From the NCBI GenBank assembly GCA_045615345.1, contig JAZLER010000011.1:69017-133016 (forward strand): a stretch of DNA of 64,000 nt, given 5' to 3'. Of the stretch, positions 26,749 through 34,610 are shown in pieces; positions within the stretch are counted from its first letter, which is position 1; each line of letters opens with the position of its first letter. Source of the DNA: Fumia sp045615345. Its GTDB lineage: Bacteria; Bacillota; Clostridia; Oscillospirales; Ruminococcaceae. The notes under the pieces are model-generated. The model was not told where the DNA came from. It ran no database searches and saw nothing but the letters and a program-made list of their open reading frames with translations. Made by a program: the position numbers and the translations under genes.

Positions 26749-27857
26749 GGTATTTAAGCAATTACAATCATAAATATAAAATCTTTACTGTTTCTAAAAG
26801 CAAAGAGTATACTGATTACTTACTACAGAATGGGCTGGATGTTGGCGTATTAACTGATGATCACATGACTTTGTTGCCTGATAATATTGTTACCGATATA
26901 ACAGAATCTGAAAAAAACAGGATGCAGATTTTTAATGAAGGTGATATCCTTGAAATTGGGGAAAGTGGTATCATCTATCGATGGTATTCATCACTTGAAG
27001 GTGACGCAGGTATAGCGACTACTTGTACTTGTAATTCTAATTGCATAATGTGTCCGGCTAGTGAATCGGAACGCAAACAAATTAATGGTATTAAATTAGA
27101 AAATATTTTTACAGTATTAGAGCATATGCCTAAAGACCTGTGTTATTTTACAATTACAGGTGGAGAACCGACATTAATAGGTGAGGAAAACTTCATAAAA
27201 GTGCTGGAAAACGTTAAGAAAAATTTACCTTTAACAAAAATTTTGTTATTGACAAATGGCAGGACACTGGGGGATCGTTCTTTTTTCGAATATTTTGTCA
27301 AATCAAAACCTGACAGACTCAGAGTTGCAATACCCATACACGGAAGTACCGAAAAGCGACATGATTATATTACACAGGCAAATGGAAGTTTTGCTCAAAC
27401 TTTAAGAGGTATATCCAATCTGTTAAAAGCAGGTATAGAACTTGAAATACGGATAGTAGTCAGTAAGCTTAATTGTGACGATATTACTGCAATTTCAAAA
27501 TTAATTATAGAGTTTTTTCCCAATGTTTCTGTCGTAAATTTTGTAGGGTTAGAGATGCGTGGTAATTGCGTTGTGAATTCTGATAAAGTTCTACTGTCAT
27601 ACCAGGATGCATTTAAAAGTTCTGTTGAAGGAATAAATCAACTGGTCAAAAATGGAATAAATGTAGGTTTATATAATTTTCCATATTGTATGATAGATAA
27701 AAATTATTGGCCAATAGCACAAAAAAGTATCTCCTCTTACAAATCTGTGTTTTATAAAGAATGCGAGAATTGCAAACTTATGAATGAATGTTGTGGTATT
27801 TTTAAGGCTACAATGGATTATTATAAACCGGAAGTTTATCCAATTTTTCAGGAGTGA
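26742..27857 (+). CDS. hxsC: His-Xaa-Ser system radical SAM enzyme HxsC
   Basis: 371 residues. The CxxxCxxC cluster is C97-NSN-C101-IM-C104, followed by the GGEP-type motif ITGGEPTLIG and beta-barrel repeats of a radical-SAM fold. A C-terminal Cys group (ECENCKLMNECCGIF) probably binds a second cluster. It lacks the full SPASM layout of its partner, consistent with HxsC. It is predicted to install a post-translational modification on the repeats of HxsA; the chemistry has not been read from sequence. The ATG at 26742 is within the previous stop (ATGGTAA). It is coupled to HxsB, which starts 6 bases downstream of its stop. Confidence 0.8.
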   Translation: MVRYLSNYNHKYKIFTVSKSKEYTDYLLQNGLDVGVLTDDHMTLLPDNIVTDITESEKNRMQIFNEGDILEIGESGIIYRWYSSLEGDAGIATTCTCNSNCIMCPASESERKQINGIKLENIFTVLEHMPKDLCYFTITGGEPTLIGEENFIKVLENVKKNLPLTKILLLTNGRTLGDRSFFEYFVKSKPDRLRVAIPIHGSTEKRHDYITQANGSFAQTLRGISNLLKAGIELEIRIVVSKLNCDDITAISKLIIEFFPNVSVVNFVGLEMRGNCVVNSDKVLLSYQDAFKSSVEGINQLVKNGINVGLYNFPYCMIDKNYWPIAQKSISSYKSVFYKECENCKLMNECCGIFKATMDYYKPEVYPIFQE

Positions 27858-27862
27858 ATCAG

Positions 27863-29254
27863 ATGATTAATTATTTTAATTTCGAAAAAAGAAATTCCAA
27901 AGTATTACTTACTAATGATTTTGGCAAATATCAATTTGTATCTGAAGAAACTTTTAAAAATTTATTAAACGATTCTGTGCCTTTAAATAATCCCGAGTAT
28001 GCGCCTTTATCGGATAACGGCTTTATATTCAACGACGGGTATGAAAAATTTATAAAATCAAATATTTCGTATATTCAAAGTATGAAAGGGTATTGTTTGT
28101 CCGGCACTGCGCTTCACATTTTTGCTGTAACAAACAAGTGCAATCTAGACTGTATTTACTGTCAAGCACACAGTAAAAGTTCTCTGCTGAATAGCTCTAT
28201 GTCAAAAGAGACGGGAAGAAAAGTTATAGAATTTGCATTACAATCTCCAAATAAAGGCTTAACATTTGAGTTTCAGGGTGGAGAACCTCTTTTGAATTTT
28301 GATGTTGTAAAAGATATGATTACATATAGTAAGGAGATAAATAAGGACAAAGATATTGAATATACAATTGTTACTAATCTAACTCATATGACAGAAGACA
28401 AACTCCGTTTTTTAATAGATAATAATGTGCATATTTGTACCTCATTGGACGGACCTTGCTTTGTTCATAATCACAATCGTCCTTTTAAAGATGGCACTGA
28501 AAGCCACAATACTGTAGTTTCTAAGATTATAGAGCTGAAAAACAGAGGTATAAATATTAATGCAATTCAGACCACCACTAATTACAGCTTGAGTTTTCCA
28601 AAAGAAATAATAGATCAATATATGAGCATAGGAATAAATAATATTTTCCTGAGACCATTAACCCCTTTAGGTATGGCTGATAATTCCTGGGATAATGTCG
28701 GATATTCCGCAGAAGAGTTTATGAAATTTTATAAAAAAGCATTTGAATATATAATAGAAATCAATATGCAAGGCAAGTATTTTTCAGAATTACACGCGTC
28801 ATATTTTCTTAAAAAAATTCTTTGTAATTATTCTGATAATTATATGGAGCTGAGATCTCCATGCGGTGCGGGAATAGGACAAATGAGTTATTATTACGAT
28901 GGTTCTGTATATACTTGTGATGAAGGAAGAATGCTTTCGGAAATGGGAGATAACAGCTTTTTGCTTGGCAATGTTCACCGTAATTCATTTAATGAAGCCG
29001 TTTCTTCCTCGGTTTGTAGTGCAGTATGCAAGTCGTCAATTGTGGAGTCACTGCCTAAATGTTCAGGATGTGTTTATCAGCCGTATTGCGGTGTTTGTCC
29101 GGTTGTGAATTACGCTGCAACTAGCAGTTTATATGACAAAAACAACAAAGATTTTCGTTGTTCGGTATACAAAGGTATAATGGATATAATTTTCAATATA
29201 TTGGAAGAAAACGATGAGAAGCAAATTAGCATTCTCAGATCGTGGATAAATTAA
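27863..29254 (+). CDS. hxsB: His-Xaa-Ser system radical SAM/SPASM enzyme HxsB
   Basis: 463 residues. The radical-SAM cluster is C93-NLD-C97-IY-C100, with FQGGEPLLNF as the GGEP motif. The C-terminal part has the SPASM pattern: SPCGAGIG, YTCDEGR, then KCSGCVYQPYCGVCPV. This is the maturase type of the Hxs system. AGGAG lies 8 bases before the ATG at 27863; a GTG three codons earlier is less likely. It is followed by a MORN-repeat membrane protein and HxsA, so enzyme and substrate share one transcript. Confidence 0.85.
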   Translation: MINYFNFEKRNSKVLLTNDFGKYQFVSEETFKNLLNDSVPLNNPEYAPLSDNGFIFNDGYEKFIKSNISYIQSMKGYCLSGTALHIFAVTNKCNLDCIYCQAHSKSSLLNSSMSKETGRKVIEFALQSPNKGLTFEFQGGEPLLNFDVVKDMITYSKEINKDKDIEYTIVTNLTHMTEDKLRFLIDNNVHICTSLDGPCFVHNHNRPFKDGTESHNTVVSKIIELKNRGININAIQTTTNYSLSFPKEIIDQYMSIGINNIFLRPLTPLGMADNSWDNVGYSAEEFMKFYKKAFEYIIEINMQGKYFSELHASYFLKKILCNYSDNYMELRSPCGAGIGQMSYYYDGSVYTCDEGRMLSEMGDNSFLLGNVHRNSFNEAVSSSVCSAVCKSSIVESLPKCSGCVYQPYCGVCPVVNYAATSSLYDKNNKDFRCSVYKGIMDIIFNILEENDEKQISILRSWIN

Positions 29255-29264
29255 GGAGAAACAA

Positions 29265-30191
29265 ATGAAAAACGAACCCATGAGATTTAAAATAATTATT
29301 AAAAATATCATCTGCTTCTTGATAATTTTCACAGTGGTTTTTTTATCACTGTATGTATATGAATATGTGTATATGCCTAATTCTATTGTTGGAACTGCCG
29401 TTAAGTATAAGGGATTTGTTGAAACAATTGACGGTCACTACATAGGCGAGTTGTATGACGAGAATTTTGATGGAACTGGACAGTTTAATTTCCTTACAGG
29501 AGAGATTTATACAGGAAATTGGCAGGATTCCCAAATGTCAGAAGATGGAAAAATGATATTCGGTGATACAGGCGTATATGAAGGCAATTATTTGGAATCC
29601 AGGCGGAACGGTCCCGGAGTTTTCTCATGGAATAATGGAGATATTTACGACGGCCTCTGGCTCGAAGATAAGATGAATGGAAAAGGTAAATATACTTTTT
29701 CAAACGGGAATTATTTCGACGGCACCTTTGAAGAAAATAAGTTTTTATCAGGCGTGTATCATATTGATACCGATGAGTATAGTTGTGACTTTAATTTTGA
29801 AGATGGAGATCTGACTGATAATATTGTTTTGTCAATAAAAACAACCGGCGAAAAATACAACGGTGAGTTTAAAGACGGTAAGTTTAATGGTCAGGGAAAA
29901 TTAATATATAAAGATGGTTCTGAATATACAGGTGAATTCAAAGATAATAAACGCAACGGAAAAGGAATGTACAAGTGGAAATCCGGTGAAACTTATGACG
30001 GCAACTGGAAGGATGACAAGATGTCTGGACTTGGCACATATTATTATAAAGCAATTAATCTTTATCCAAAGCTTATAGGTAATTTTGTTTACGGTAAACC
30101 CGATGGTGCATGCACTTATTATGAATCATCATACACAACTTTCAAAACTTATTGGAAGAATGGCAAATGTGTAAAAGTATCGGAGGTTTAG
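29265..30191 (+). CDS. Membrane-anchored MORN-repeat protein
   Basis: 308 residues. A single N-terminal hydrophobic segment (about 9-35) is followed by roughly eight MORN-type repeats (for example YTGNWQDSQM, YDGLWLEDKMNGKGKYTF, YTGEFKDNKRNGKGMYKW, YDGNWKDDKMSGLGTYYY). MORN repeats form extended beta structures that bind lipids or proteins. The orientation is probably an outside-facing beta sheet with the N-terminus in the membrane. It lies between HxsB and HxsA, which suggests a scaffold for the Hxs peptide or its receptor; this is inference. Confidence 0.8.
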   Translation: MKNEPMRFKIIIKNIICFLIIFTVVFLSLYVYEYVYMPNSIVGTAVKYKGFVETIDGHYIGELYDENFDGTGQFNFLTGEIYTGNWQDSQMSEDGKMIFGDTGVYEGNYLESRRNGPGVFSWNNGDIYDGLWLEDKMNGKGKYTFSNGNYFDGTFEENKFLSGVYHIDTDEYSCDFNFEDGDLTDNIVLSIKTTGEKYNGEFKDGKFNGQGKLIYKDGSEYTGEFKDNKRNGKGMYKWKSGETYDGNWKDDKMSGLGTYYYKAINLYPKLIGNFVYGKPDGACTYYESSYTTFKTYWKNGKCVKVSEV

Positions 30192-30193
30192 AA

Positions 30194-30712
30194 ATGAATG
30201 ATAAGTTTCCAAAAATAAAAAAATCGATAAGTGATTTTTTTGAAGATGATGATGGTAGTATAACAAGAAATAAGGTTTTGATGATAGGAGGTATGATACT
30301 CGTTCTCGGATTGTTGCTTGGCGAAGAGATATATGCAGCTCACCGAACTCATTCTACCCACCGTACTCATTCATCGCATCGAACATCAAACAGTAAACAT
30401 GGAAGCCATTCCACACATTATTCAAGTCATAGTACACATTCTGATCATTATACACACGGATCGCATTCGTCACATGCCTCTCATGTTTCTTATACAGAAA
30501 GTTCAAACTACGGCTCTACAAGAACTTCCACCGGGCGTGCTTGGCCTGAATTATCAGATATACAATCTGTGGAAACTCCTACTTTAACTGATATTACAAT
30601 CAACGATAATTTGCAGGTATTTAGTGAAGATATAATACCGGATGGGTTAAGTGAAGATATTCAAACACCTCCTGAAACGCCCGAATTCAAGAATAATGTG
30701 GAGAAAGAGTAA
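30194..30712 (+). CDS. hxsA: His-Xaa-Ser repeat protein HxsA (radical SAM substrate)
   Basis: 172 residues. A membrane-type segment spans about 28-43, then residues 50-97 carry 15 histidines, nearly always one every three residues in H-x-S/T triplets, with short register breaks at about 62-69 and 75-79. The rest is acidic and proline-containing (about 110-172). This is the hallmark of HxsA, the predicted substrate of HxsB/HxsC. The ATG at 30194 follows GGAGG by 7 bases; an upstream frame start at 30152 lies inside the MORN gene. The hydrophobic stretch directly before the repeats is compatible with membrane retention; whether the A24-like protein cleaves here cannot be decided. Confidence 0.85.
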   Translation: MNDKFPKIKKSISDFFEDDDGSITRNKVLMIGGMILVLGLLLGEEIYAAHRTHSTHRTHSSHRTSNSKHGSHSTHYSSHSTHSDHYTHGSHSSHASHVSYTESSNYGSTRTSTGRAWPELSDIQSVETPTLTDITINDNLQVFSEDIIPDGLSEDIQTPPETPEFKNNVEKE

Positions 30713-30714
30713 CT

Positions 30715-31755
30715 ATGTTGCCTAAATTAAAAACAAGATCAAAATTGATATTAAGAATACTGCTAATTATGTTAATTTCTGTATTAGCTACCATTTTTTA
30801 TTTTACAACTACCACTGTAATGACTAATTTAGATTTGGAGAATTATCTTAATCTTCAACAGACAGATACTAACGAATTATTTGAAATATCAAGTAATAAC
30901 TCTTTAATGTTAAATATGTATGCATACGAAAAGTTTGAAGAAACATGTCTAGGTAATAAGAATTCCAATCTGTTATCTTTTGGTAAGTATTATGAAAATA
31001 ATGGTGTAAAATGTGAAATTAAAGATAGTAAAACTATTTTAACAAACAATTCTGCAGAATTTGTAATCAGGGAAAATCCGGTATCCTACATAAATGTGAT
31101 GGATGGTACAGTATACTACCGCGATGATTTAACAAGAGGTATCTACAGTTATCAAATCAACACAATGGAAACAAAACTGGTAGTCGACTCACAATGCGGG
31201 CAGCTCGTAGTTAGTAAAAATGGAATTTCTTATGTGGATTTTATGTGTGGTTCACTTGTTTGTATTCCTTTCGAAAACGGTGAAATGAAAACAATATGCG
31301 AAAAAGATATAAAAAGCTTTGCCATAATAGGAAATAAATACGTATGTCTGAAAGAAAATGGAGATTTTGGTATAGTCGACCAGCAAGGTGCTTTTAAAAA
31401 TCTTACCTCGAATGTTGACAGCTTTTTTTGTAATGGAGAAATATTAATTCAGAAAAAAAGCAACATATATTTATTGTCAAATAAAAACCGAATTATCTCA
31501 AGCAAAATGAAATTAATAAATAGTAACATCCAGGGCACACCAGTCGGATATTTCCGGGAAGATATTTTTGAAACTGAAGATAATAATTTATATGTATATA
31601 AACGCTTTGATGTTAATAGTAAGAAAAACATTTTGCAATTGCCCAGAAATTCAGTAGTACAAGGTATATATAGAATCAATGAGGATTATATCATAGCAGT
31701 TATTACTTATACGGATGATGGATATGCTATGACGTATACCAGATATATTCCATAA
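30715..31755 (+). CDS. Membrane-anchored beta-propeller-like protein (DUF5050-like)
   Basis: 346 residues. There is one N-terminal membrane segment (about 11-32), then repeated strands with Asp/Gly turns (for example VMDGTVYYRDDLTRGIYSYQ, GISYVDFMCGSLVCIPFENG, FETEDNNLYVYKRF) resembling DUF5050-type propeller modules. It starts 3 bases after HxsA and ends the operon before a strong terminator, so it belongs to the Hxs set. A surface or periplasm-like binding role is plausible; the family match is approximate. Confidence 0.6.
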   Translation: MLPKLKTRSKLILRILLIMLISVLATIFYFTTTTVMTNLDLENYLNLQQTDTNELFEISSNNSLMLNMYAYEKFEETCLGNKNSNLLSFGKYYENNGVKCEIKDSKTILTNNSAEFVIRENPVSYINVMDGTVYYRDDLTRGIYSYQINTMETKLVVDSQCGQLVVSKNGISYVDFMCGSLVCIPFENGEMKTICEKDIKSFAIIGNKYVCLKENGDFGIVDQQGAFKNLTSNVDSFFCNGEILIQKKSNIYLLSNKNRIISSKMKLINSNIQGTPVGYFREDIFETEDNNLYVYKRFDVNSKKNILQLPRNSVVQGIYRINEDYIIAVITYTDDGYAMTYTRYIP

Positions 31756-31778
31756 TGCATTTTAGTGAACACAAATAA

Positions 31779-31824
31779 AAAAAGGCGGAGATAACTGAGC
31801 TTGTTCAGAAATCTCCGCCTTTTT
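31779..31824 (+). terminator. Strong terminator of the Hxs operon
   Basis: Stem AAAAAGGCGGAGAT / ATCTCCGCCTTTTT with inner CTGA/TCAG pairing; GC-rich base followed by a T-run. It defines the operon as 25.18-31.76 kb. Confidence 0.9.
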
Positions 31825-31981
31825 GGCAATTGCTTTTGTTTTCCATTACCGTTATCATTACCTCGATGAAACGATACAATGAGCTACATAACGAGATGCA
31901 ACCGAAATGTCACGAACAAAGGCGTCATGACGCTGTGCGTATCAGTGTAAACCATAAAATTACTGGATGATTGCCTTCACG

Positions 31982-32029
31982 TCAAGTAGGTATATTTATC
32001 GTCTGTTCGTACAGTCCATCTTTAAGCAT
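31982..32029 (-). pseudogene. 15-codon remnant of a truncated gene with intact expression signals
   Basis: AGGAGG 5 bases before an ATG at 32029 and a good promoter (32057-32086) precede only 15 codons, MLKDGLYEQTINIPT, then TGA. The first nine residues resemble the conserved start of DUF3427-type helicase/PLD proteins (MLxxGLYEQVIN), so this may be the 5' end of a deleted gene. It could also be a leader peptide. The short length makes either reading tentative. Confidence 0.45.
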
Positions 32030-32056
32030 AAGTACCTCCTAAAATCGTTTTCTTTT

Positions 32057-32086
32057 ATTATATCATACGATTTACCGATTTTACAA
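32057..32086 (-). promoter_or_regulatory. Predicted promoter reading leftward into the remnant
   Basis: On the reverse strand TTGTAA (32081-32086) and TATAAT (32057-32062) are separated by 18 bases, about 25 bases before the AGGAGG/ATG of the 15-codon remnant. Confidence 0.65.
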
Positions 32087-32147
32087 TTAAATCGACAAAA
32101 ATGTGGAAATTTTTTATTTTTGAGTATTTTATGCAATATTTAATAAT

Positions 32148-32178
32148 AAAACAAGGCGGGAATTTCTCGCCTTGTTTT
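32148..32178. terminator. Bidirectional terminator
   Basis: Stem AAAACAAGGCG / CGCCTTGTTTT with a 9-base loop and A/T runs on both sides; it ends the reverse-strand acidic-protein gene about 35 bases after its stop. Confidence 0.85.
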
Positions 32179-32211
32179 TTGGCAGTATGTATTTTTCTCT
32201 TTTATTATCAA

Positions 32212-32805
32212 TTAAGCTGTTACTATATGATCATCAATATTCTCAAGAATCTTTATCCATATGTCATCATCCAAATCTTCATAAGTTCCACGCTCATCAC
32301 CGGTTTCTTGAATATTACCGTACAAATCAATATACATACCTTCCCACTCGTAATAAAGGCCGTCACTGTCAAGGCCATACTTTCCGACAGCCATTACAAA
32401 ATCATCAATATTCTCAAAAGGAGTTTTACCACTTTCGACTTTAGCTTTCATCTTACGATAAATTTTGGCAGAATCTTCATCGTCATTTTCTTCAAAATAT
32501 TCCAATGCGTATTCATCATCAAAGTCGCCACAAGATTCTTCAAGCATATCATAAAAGAAGTTTTCATCAAAGCCAAGTTCATCCATCATTTTTTCCAGGC
32601 ATTCGTTTTCTTCTTTTGTCGGGCCGGATACTATATCAGGAAACCAACTACCTCTCGGAGAACAACCTGCATCATCTGAAATCTCCCATAAGCAACCATC
32701 TCCAACAACAAAGTAAATACCCGGTCCCCAAAATACACAACCTCTATATTTTTCGTTATTATTAATTATTTCCAATAGCTCTTCTATTCTACGATCTTTA
32801 TCCAT
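32212..32805 (-). CDS. Highly acidic uncharacterised protein
   Basis: 197 residues with a marked excess of D and E (well over a quarter), dense between about 60 and 130. The N-terminal YRGCVFWGPGIYFVVGDGCLWEIS suggests a small beta fold, while the rest is helical and acidic. I do not recognise the family. Strong acidity can indicate nucleic-acid mimicry (as in anti-restriction proteins) or simply a halo-like soluble protein; the sequence does not decide. It stands alone between terminators and has a good ribosome-binding site (AGGAGG), so it is probably a genuine single gene. Confidence 0.6.
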   Translation of the reverse strand: MDKDRRIEELLEIINNNEKYRGCVFWGPGIYFVVGDGCLWEISDDAGCSPRGSWFPDIVSGPTKEENECLEKMMDELGFDENFFYDMLEESCGDFDDEYALEYFEENDDEDSAKIYRKMKAKVESGKTPFENIDDFVMAVGKYGLDSDGLYYEWEGMYIDLYGNIQETGDERGTYEDLDDDIWIKILENIDDHIVTA

Positions 32806-32829
32806 TTTTAAACCTCCTATAAATGTTAA

Positions 32830-33309
32830 TTAAAACTCCCACTCTTCTTGCGTACACAATTCTGTAATGTTAATGCATGGGATGTTGTAAAATTGGCAGA
32901 TTGCAGGTATCTTTTTGGACGAAATTTTTCCTTCTTCTGTTATTACAGTTAAACCACGTTCCATCGCTGTTGCAATCAAAAATGCATCGCCTGATGATTT
33001 GCAGTTTGAAAAATCAATAAGTTTCGGATGCTCATTTACTATTTTACTCACATTGAGCTGCACTTTGTCCGTGATAGGCAAGACAACGCATTGCTTATGG
33101 TGTAGCCAAGCAACTAATTCGTCATCTTTTATTTCAGACACTATTTCGGAACAAGTAACAATAACTTGTTTTTCGATTAAATCATCAATATTCTGCCAAA
33201 GACCTTTAAATACTCGACGCCTGTTAGGTTCATCAGGTTTCTGTGAAAATATAGAAGATGAATCTATTATATATTTGTAAGGAAGTGGAACTAATCTTAG
33301 CTGTTCCAT
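32830..33309 (-). CDS. DUF4411/PIN-like toxin-type protein
   Basis: 159 residues. YKYIIDSSSIF near the start and SSGDAFLIATAMERGLTVITEE near 110-130 supply the acidic residues (D16, D108-like) of a PIN-type fold; the length and layout match DUF4411. PIN proteins are metal-dependent RNases, often toxins. It overlaps the upstream helix-turn-helix/ImmA-like gene by 13 bases, a common toxin-antitoxin arrangement. Catalytic activity is inferred from fold only. Confidence 0.75.
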   Translation of the reverse strand: MEQLRLVPLPYKYIIDSSSIFSQKPDEPNRRRVFKGLWQNIDDLIEKQVIVTCSEIVSEIKDDELVAWLHHKQCVVLPITDKVQLNVSKIVNEHPKLIDFSNCKSSGDAFLIATAMERGLTVITEEGKISSKKIPAICQFYNIPCINITELCTQEEWEF

Positions 33310-34490
33310 GCAGCCACCTCCATTAAAAACTTATTTACATGTTTCTGCGAAATGCCCAAATGTCGTGCAATATCTTGTTTACTGTAAAACTCATTCTCAT
33401 ATCCACGACACAAAACTTTGCAAACCGCAGCACTAGTTCTATCAACCGCCTCACGAGATACAACTTTTTTGGGACTAGGAAGACTTCTGCCTTCTTGCTT
33501 AGCAAGTTTACGTTCTTCCTTCTGCAATTCCACATCACGTCGAAACTCATCTGCATATGTATCGTAAATGGTATAATCAATATGTCCTAAATCTAATAGT
33601 CTACGAATTATAACTTCTTTACTAACAGAAAACTTTTTTGCTAAATATTCAATATCCTGTTTTCTATATGGTTTCTGAATATCTTTAATTTTAATAGTAC
33701 ATTCTAATGCACCCATAGGAACAAGCAGTTCACCAGCAACTGCATTACAGAACACTTCTTCACTACGAGCACTTCTCATATCATTACAAAGTGAAGACTC
33801 ACGTTTAAAAATATGAACAAGTTCATGTATCATAGAAAAGGATTTCGCAGGAGCTCTGTCCTCATCATTAAGTCCAATAATTGGCATTCCTTTATCATAT
33901 ATCGCCAATGCACGCGCCATTTCCACAGGAACATCCGTAAAGCAATGTATAAAAATTCCTGCCACCTCAATTTTTTCACGAAGGTAAAGATAAAATTTGC
34001 GAGAAGATGTGCACTTGTACTGCGCATCTAATTGAATATCAAATAGTTCTCTGATTCTTTCAGCCCAAAGAATAGGGTCATCACGAAGTACGATAGACAT
34101 ATTAAACTCAGGCAACATAATATCATTTTCTTTGCTGGATTCTAAAAGAAAATCTCTTTCACGAAGCAAATCCATCATAGCAATATTGATTGCGCTGTCA
34201 TCCAATTCAACACTGCTATATAGAGTTCTATAATTCTTCACACGAGGGATGGATTTCAGTTTGACATGCTCCGGATTCATATACAATCCAGCAAAAGGAA
34301 TGTGAAGGCAGCTAGCGATACTTTTAGCCTGATTTATAGTAGGCAAAAGCGCGTCCTGGGTATTAAGCCATCTATCCAATTTATCAGAGCTAATTCCTGT
34401 TTTTGAGATAATATAGTCTTTTGATACTTTTTTTCCCTCAAATATATATGCTAATGTTCTTTTGTTAATCTGAGCATATATGTATGCCAT
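33297..34490 (-). CDS. ImmA/IrrE-family protein with helix-turn-helix, antitoxin-like
   Basis: 397 residues. The first 80 residues include an XRE-like DNA-binding segment (TKRTLAYIFEGKKVSKDYIISKTGISSDKLDRWL region), and FSMIHELVHIFKRE supplies the HExxH zinc site of ImmA/IrrE metallopeptidases near residue 217. A second helix-turn-helix-like stretch ends the protein (SKQDIARHLGISQKHVNKFL). Such proteins pair with DUF4411 PIN proteins. The ATG at 34490 (AGGTGA 7 bases upstream) is preferred to a GTG one codon earlier. Likely role: repressor and protease that controls the PIN partner, by family analogy. Confidence 0.8.
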   Translation of the reverse strand: MAYIYAQINKRTLAYIFEGKKVSKDYIISKTGISSDKLDRWLNTQDALLPTINQAKSIASCLHIPFAGLYMNPEHVKLKSIPRVKNYRTLYSSVELDDSAINIAMMDLLRERDFLLESSKENDIMLPEFNMSIVLRDDPILWAERIRELFDIQLDAQYKCTSSRKFYLYLREKIEVAGIFIHCFTDVPVEMARALAIYDKGMPIIGLNDEDRAPAKSFSMIHELVHIFKRESSLCNDMRSARSEEVFCNAVAGELLVPMGALECTIKIKDIQKPYRKQDIEYLAKKFSVSKEVIIRRLLDLGHIDYTIYDTYADEFRRDVELQKEERKLAKQEGRSLPSPKKVVSREAVDRTSAAVCKVLCRGYENEFYSKQDIARHLGISQKHVNKFLMEVAAWNS

Positions 34491-34610
34491 CACACATCAC
34501 CTATTTATTCATATTTCTCAATCCACATCATAAGAACAATCGTCACATTCTTCATCGGATTTTTTGTGATTTATCTTTATATGTTTTGATCTGCTTACAT
34601 AAGTGAACTT

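Larger units (their letters stand above)
31756..32211. other. Intergenic region with two terminators and a gene remnant
   Basis: About 450 bases between the convergent Hxs operon and the acidic-protein gene. It holds the Hxs terminator (31779-31824), a leftward promoter, ribosome-binding site and a 15-codon remnant (31982-32086), and a bidirectional terminator (32148-32178). A 34-codon forward open stretch at 31866-31970 is not convincing. Confidence 0.65.

Noticed and set aside
31866..31970. 34-codon forward frame starting MKRYNELHNEMQPK
   Set aside because: No ribosome-binding site, sits between terminators, and overlaps the leftward remnant region.
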